A stretch of DNA of 39,688 nucleotides from UBA6814 sp040753075 (GTDB taxonomy: Bacteria; Desulfobacterota; Desulfovibrionia; Desulfovibrionales; Desulfovibrionaceae): assembly GCA_040753075.1 (NCBI GenBank), contig JBFMHA010000025.1:1-39688 (forward strand). Direction: 5' to 3'. The first letter of the stretch is position 1, and each line of letters begins with the position of its first letter. The notes beneath the pieces are model-generated. The model ran no database searches and was not told where the DNA came from. It saw only the letters and a list, made by a program, of their open reading frames with translations. A program made the translations under genes and the position numbers. Of this stretch, positions 39,147-39,688 are shown in pieces.

Positions 39147-39623
39147 ATGCAAAAGCGCGAATTCACGGCCCGCGAGCGGGCCATCCTGGGGCTGGTGCAG
39201 GGGGATCTGCCGGATTCGGCCACCCCCTTTGCGGACATCGCCGCGTCCTGCGGGGCCAGCGAGGGGGAGGTGCTCTCCCTGGTGCGGGAGCTCAAGGGCT
39301 CCGGGGCCATCCGCCGGTTCGGGGCCACGCTGCGGCACCAGAAGGCGGGCTACGGGCACAACGCCATGGTGGCCTGGTACGTGGCCGAGGACCGGCTGGA
39401 GGAGGTGGGCGAGATGTTCGCCTCCCGTCCGGAGATTTCCCACTGCTACGTGCGGCGCAACTGCCTGGACTGGCCGTTCAACGTCTACACCATGATCCAC
39501 GGCCAGAGCCCGGCGGACTGCGGCCGCACCGTGGCCGAGCTGGCGGCCCTGACCGGGATCGACGAGTACGACATCCTGGAAAGCGTCAAGGAACTCAAGA
39601 AGACGAGCATGAAATACTTCTAA
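39147..39623 (+). CDS. ahbB: Siroheme decarboxylase subunit AhbB
   Basis: A 158-residue Lrp/AsnC-like protein of the alternative haem pathway, which decarboxylates siroheme to didecarboxysiroheme together with AhbA. The N-terminal winged-helix part (AILGLVQGDLPDSATPFADIAAS) is followed by RRFGATLRHQKAGYGHNAMVAW and the AhbB-type end, in which SHCY, DWPFNVYTMIHG and KELKKTSMKYF stand out. SD is AGGAGAGG. AhbA is not adjacent within the window; it may lie beyond the right edge or elsewhere. This pathway is typical of sulfate reducers and some archaea. Confidence 0.93.
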   Translation: MQKREFTARERAILGLVQGDLPDSATPFADIAASCGASEGEVLSLVRELKGSGAIRRFGATLRHQKAGYGHNAMVAWYVAEDRLEEVGEMFASRPEISHCYVRRNCLDWPFNVYTMIHGQSPADCGRTVAELAALTGIDEYDILESVKELKKTSMKYF

Positions 39624-39642
39624 CCCCCAACCGCTCCCCCAA

Positions 39643-39688
39643 CCAATGAAAGTTTTTGGGATAGGGGAAGGGGGGTCTGGGGGGAAGG
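39643..39688 (-). repeat. Giant-hairpin repeat, copy 3 (tail only, cut by window edge)
   Basis: Read on the minus strand, GACCC, CCCTTCCCCT and TCATTGG occur in the same order and almost the same spacing (35 versus 36 bases) as the tail of the copy at 23614. The hairpin half should lie just beyond position 39688. Confidence 0.65.

Noticed and set aside
1..39688. CRISPR array, prophage, integrase or complete insertion sequence
   Set aside because: No regular direct-repeat/spacer pattern, phage structural gene, integrase or transposase was seen; gene content is chromosomal housekeeping and signalling.

Overview
The window is about 39.7 kb of very GC-rich bacterial DNA, packed with genes on both strands and with short intergenic gaps. 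It looks like a chromosome segment from a sulfate-reducing member of the Desulfovibrionales or close relatives. The signs are a siroheme decarboxylase subunit (AhbB, alternative haem route), anaerobic cobalamin genes (cbiA, cbiD, cbiET), a tungstate-type binding protein, a probable selenoprotein, large PAS histidine kinases, and repeat elements of a kind I recognise from this group. The taxonomic call is inference; no rRNA is present.

Layout. 0-5 kb: a SulP anion transporter, then ribF followed by a ClC channel with CBS domains, all on the minus strand. 5.0-5.6 kb: tRNA-Leu(CAG) with promoter and terminator, then a DsrE-family gene interrupted by an in-frame TGA with a textbook bacterial SECIS hairpin, read here as a selenoprotein. 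5.6-9.2 kb: a PAS histidine kinase divergent from an EAL-like/HDOD protein. 9.2-16.6 kb: glycogen phosphorylase, a TupA-like binding protein, a cation/calcium exchanger fused to a PGPGW tail, and a KefB-type antiporter translationally coupled to a 60-residue zinc ribbon. 16.8-20.6 kb: two small unknown genes, a hybrid kinase with four CBS domains, and a secreted six-cysteine protein. 20.6-25.0 kb: plsY, an RNB exonuclease and a stand-alone AICAR transformylase. 25.1-30.3 kb: a small conserved protein overlapping mltF tail to tail, purA, an orphan DppF-type ATPase, an unknown protein and a Cdd1-family protein. 30.4-33.3 kb: a membrane protein overlapping a membrane-anchored kinase. 33.5-37.5 kb: cbiA-cbiD-cbiET. 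37.5-39.6 kb: yjbQ, gpsA and ahbB.

Tetrapyrrole metabolism (cbiA, cbiD, cbiET, ahbB), purine synthesis (AICARFT, purA) and anion/cation transport are the main functional themes. Three histidine kinases share an unusual, extended dimerisation/phosphoacceptor region.

The most interesting items are the Sec-DsrE gene with its SECIS, four 10-bp phased repeats before the tungstate-type binding protein, a palindromic -35 hexamer apparently shared by the divergent gpsA and ahbB promoters, a probable leaderless start for the KefB gene, and a family of giant hairpin repeats (two complete copies plus one cut by the window edge) together with a separate MITE-like palindromic element. Promoters fitting TTGNNN-N17/18-(T/C/A)A recur in many intergenic gaps.
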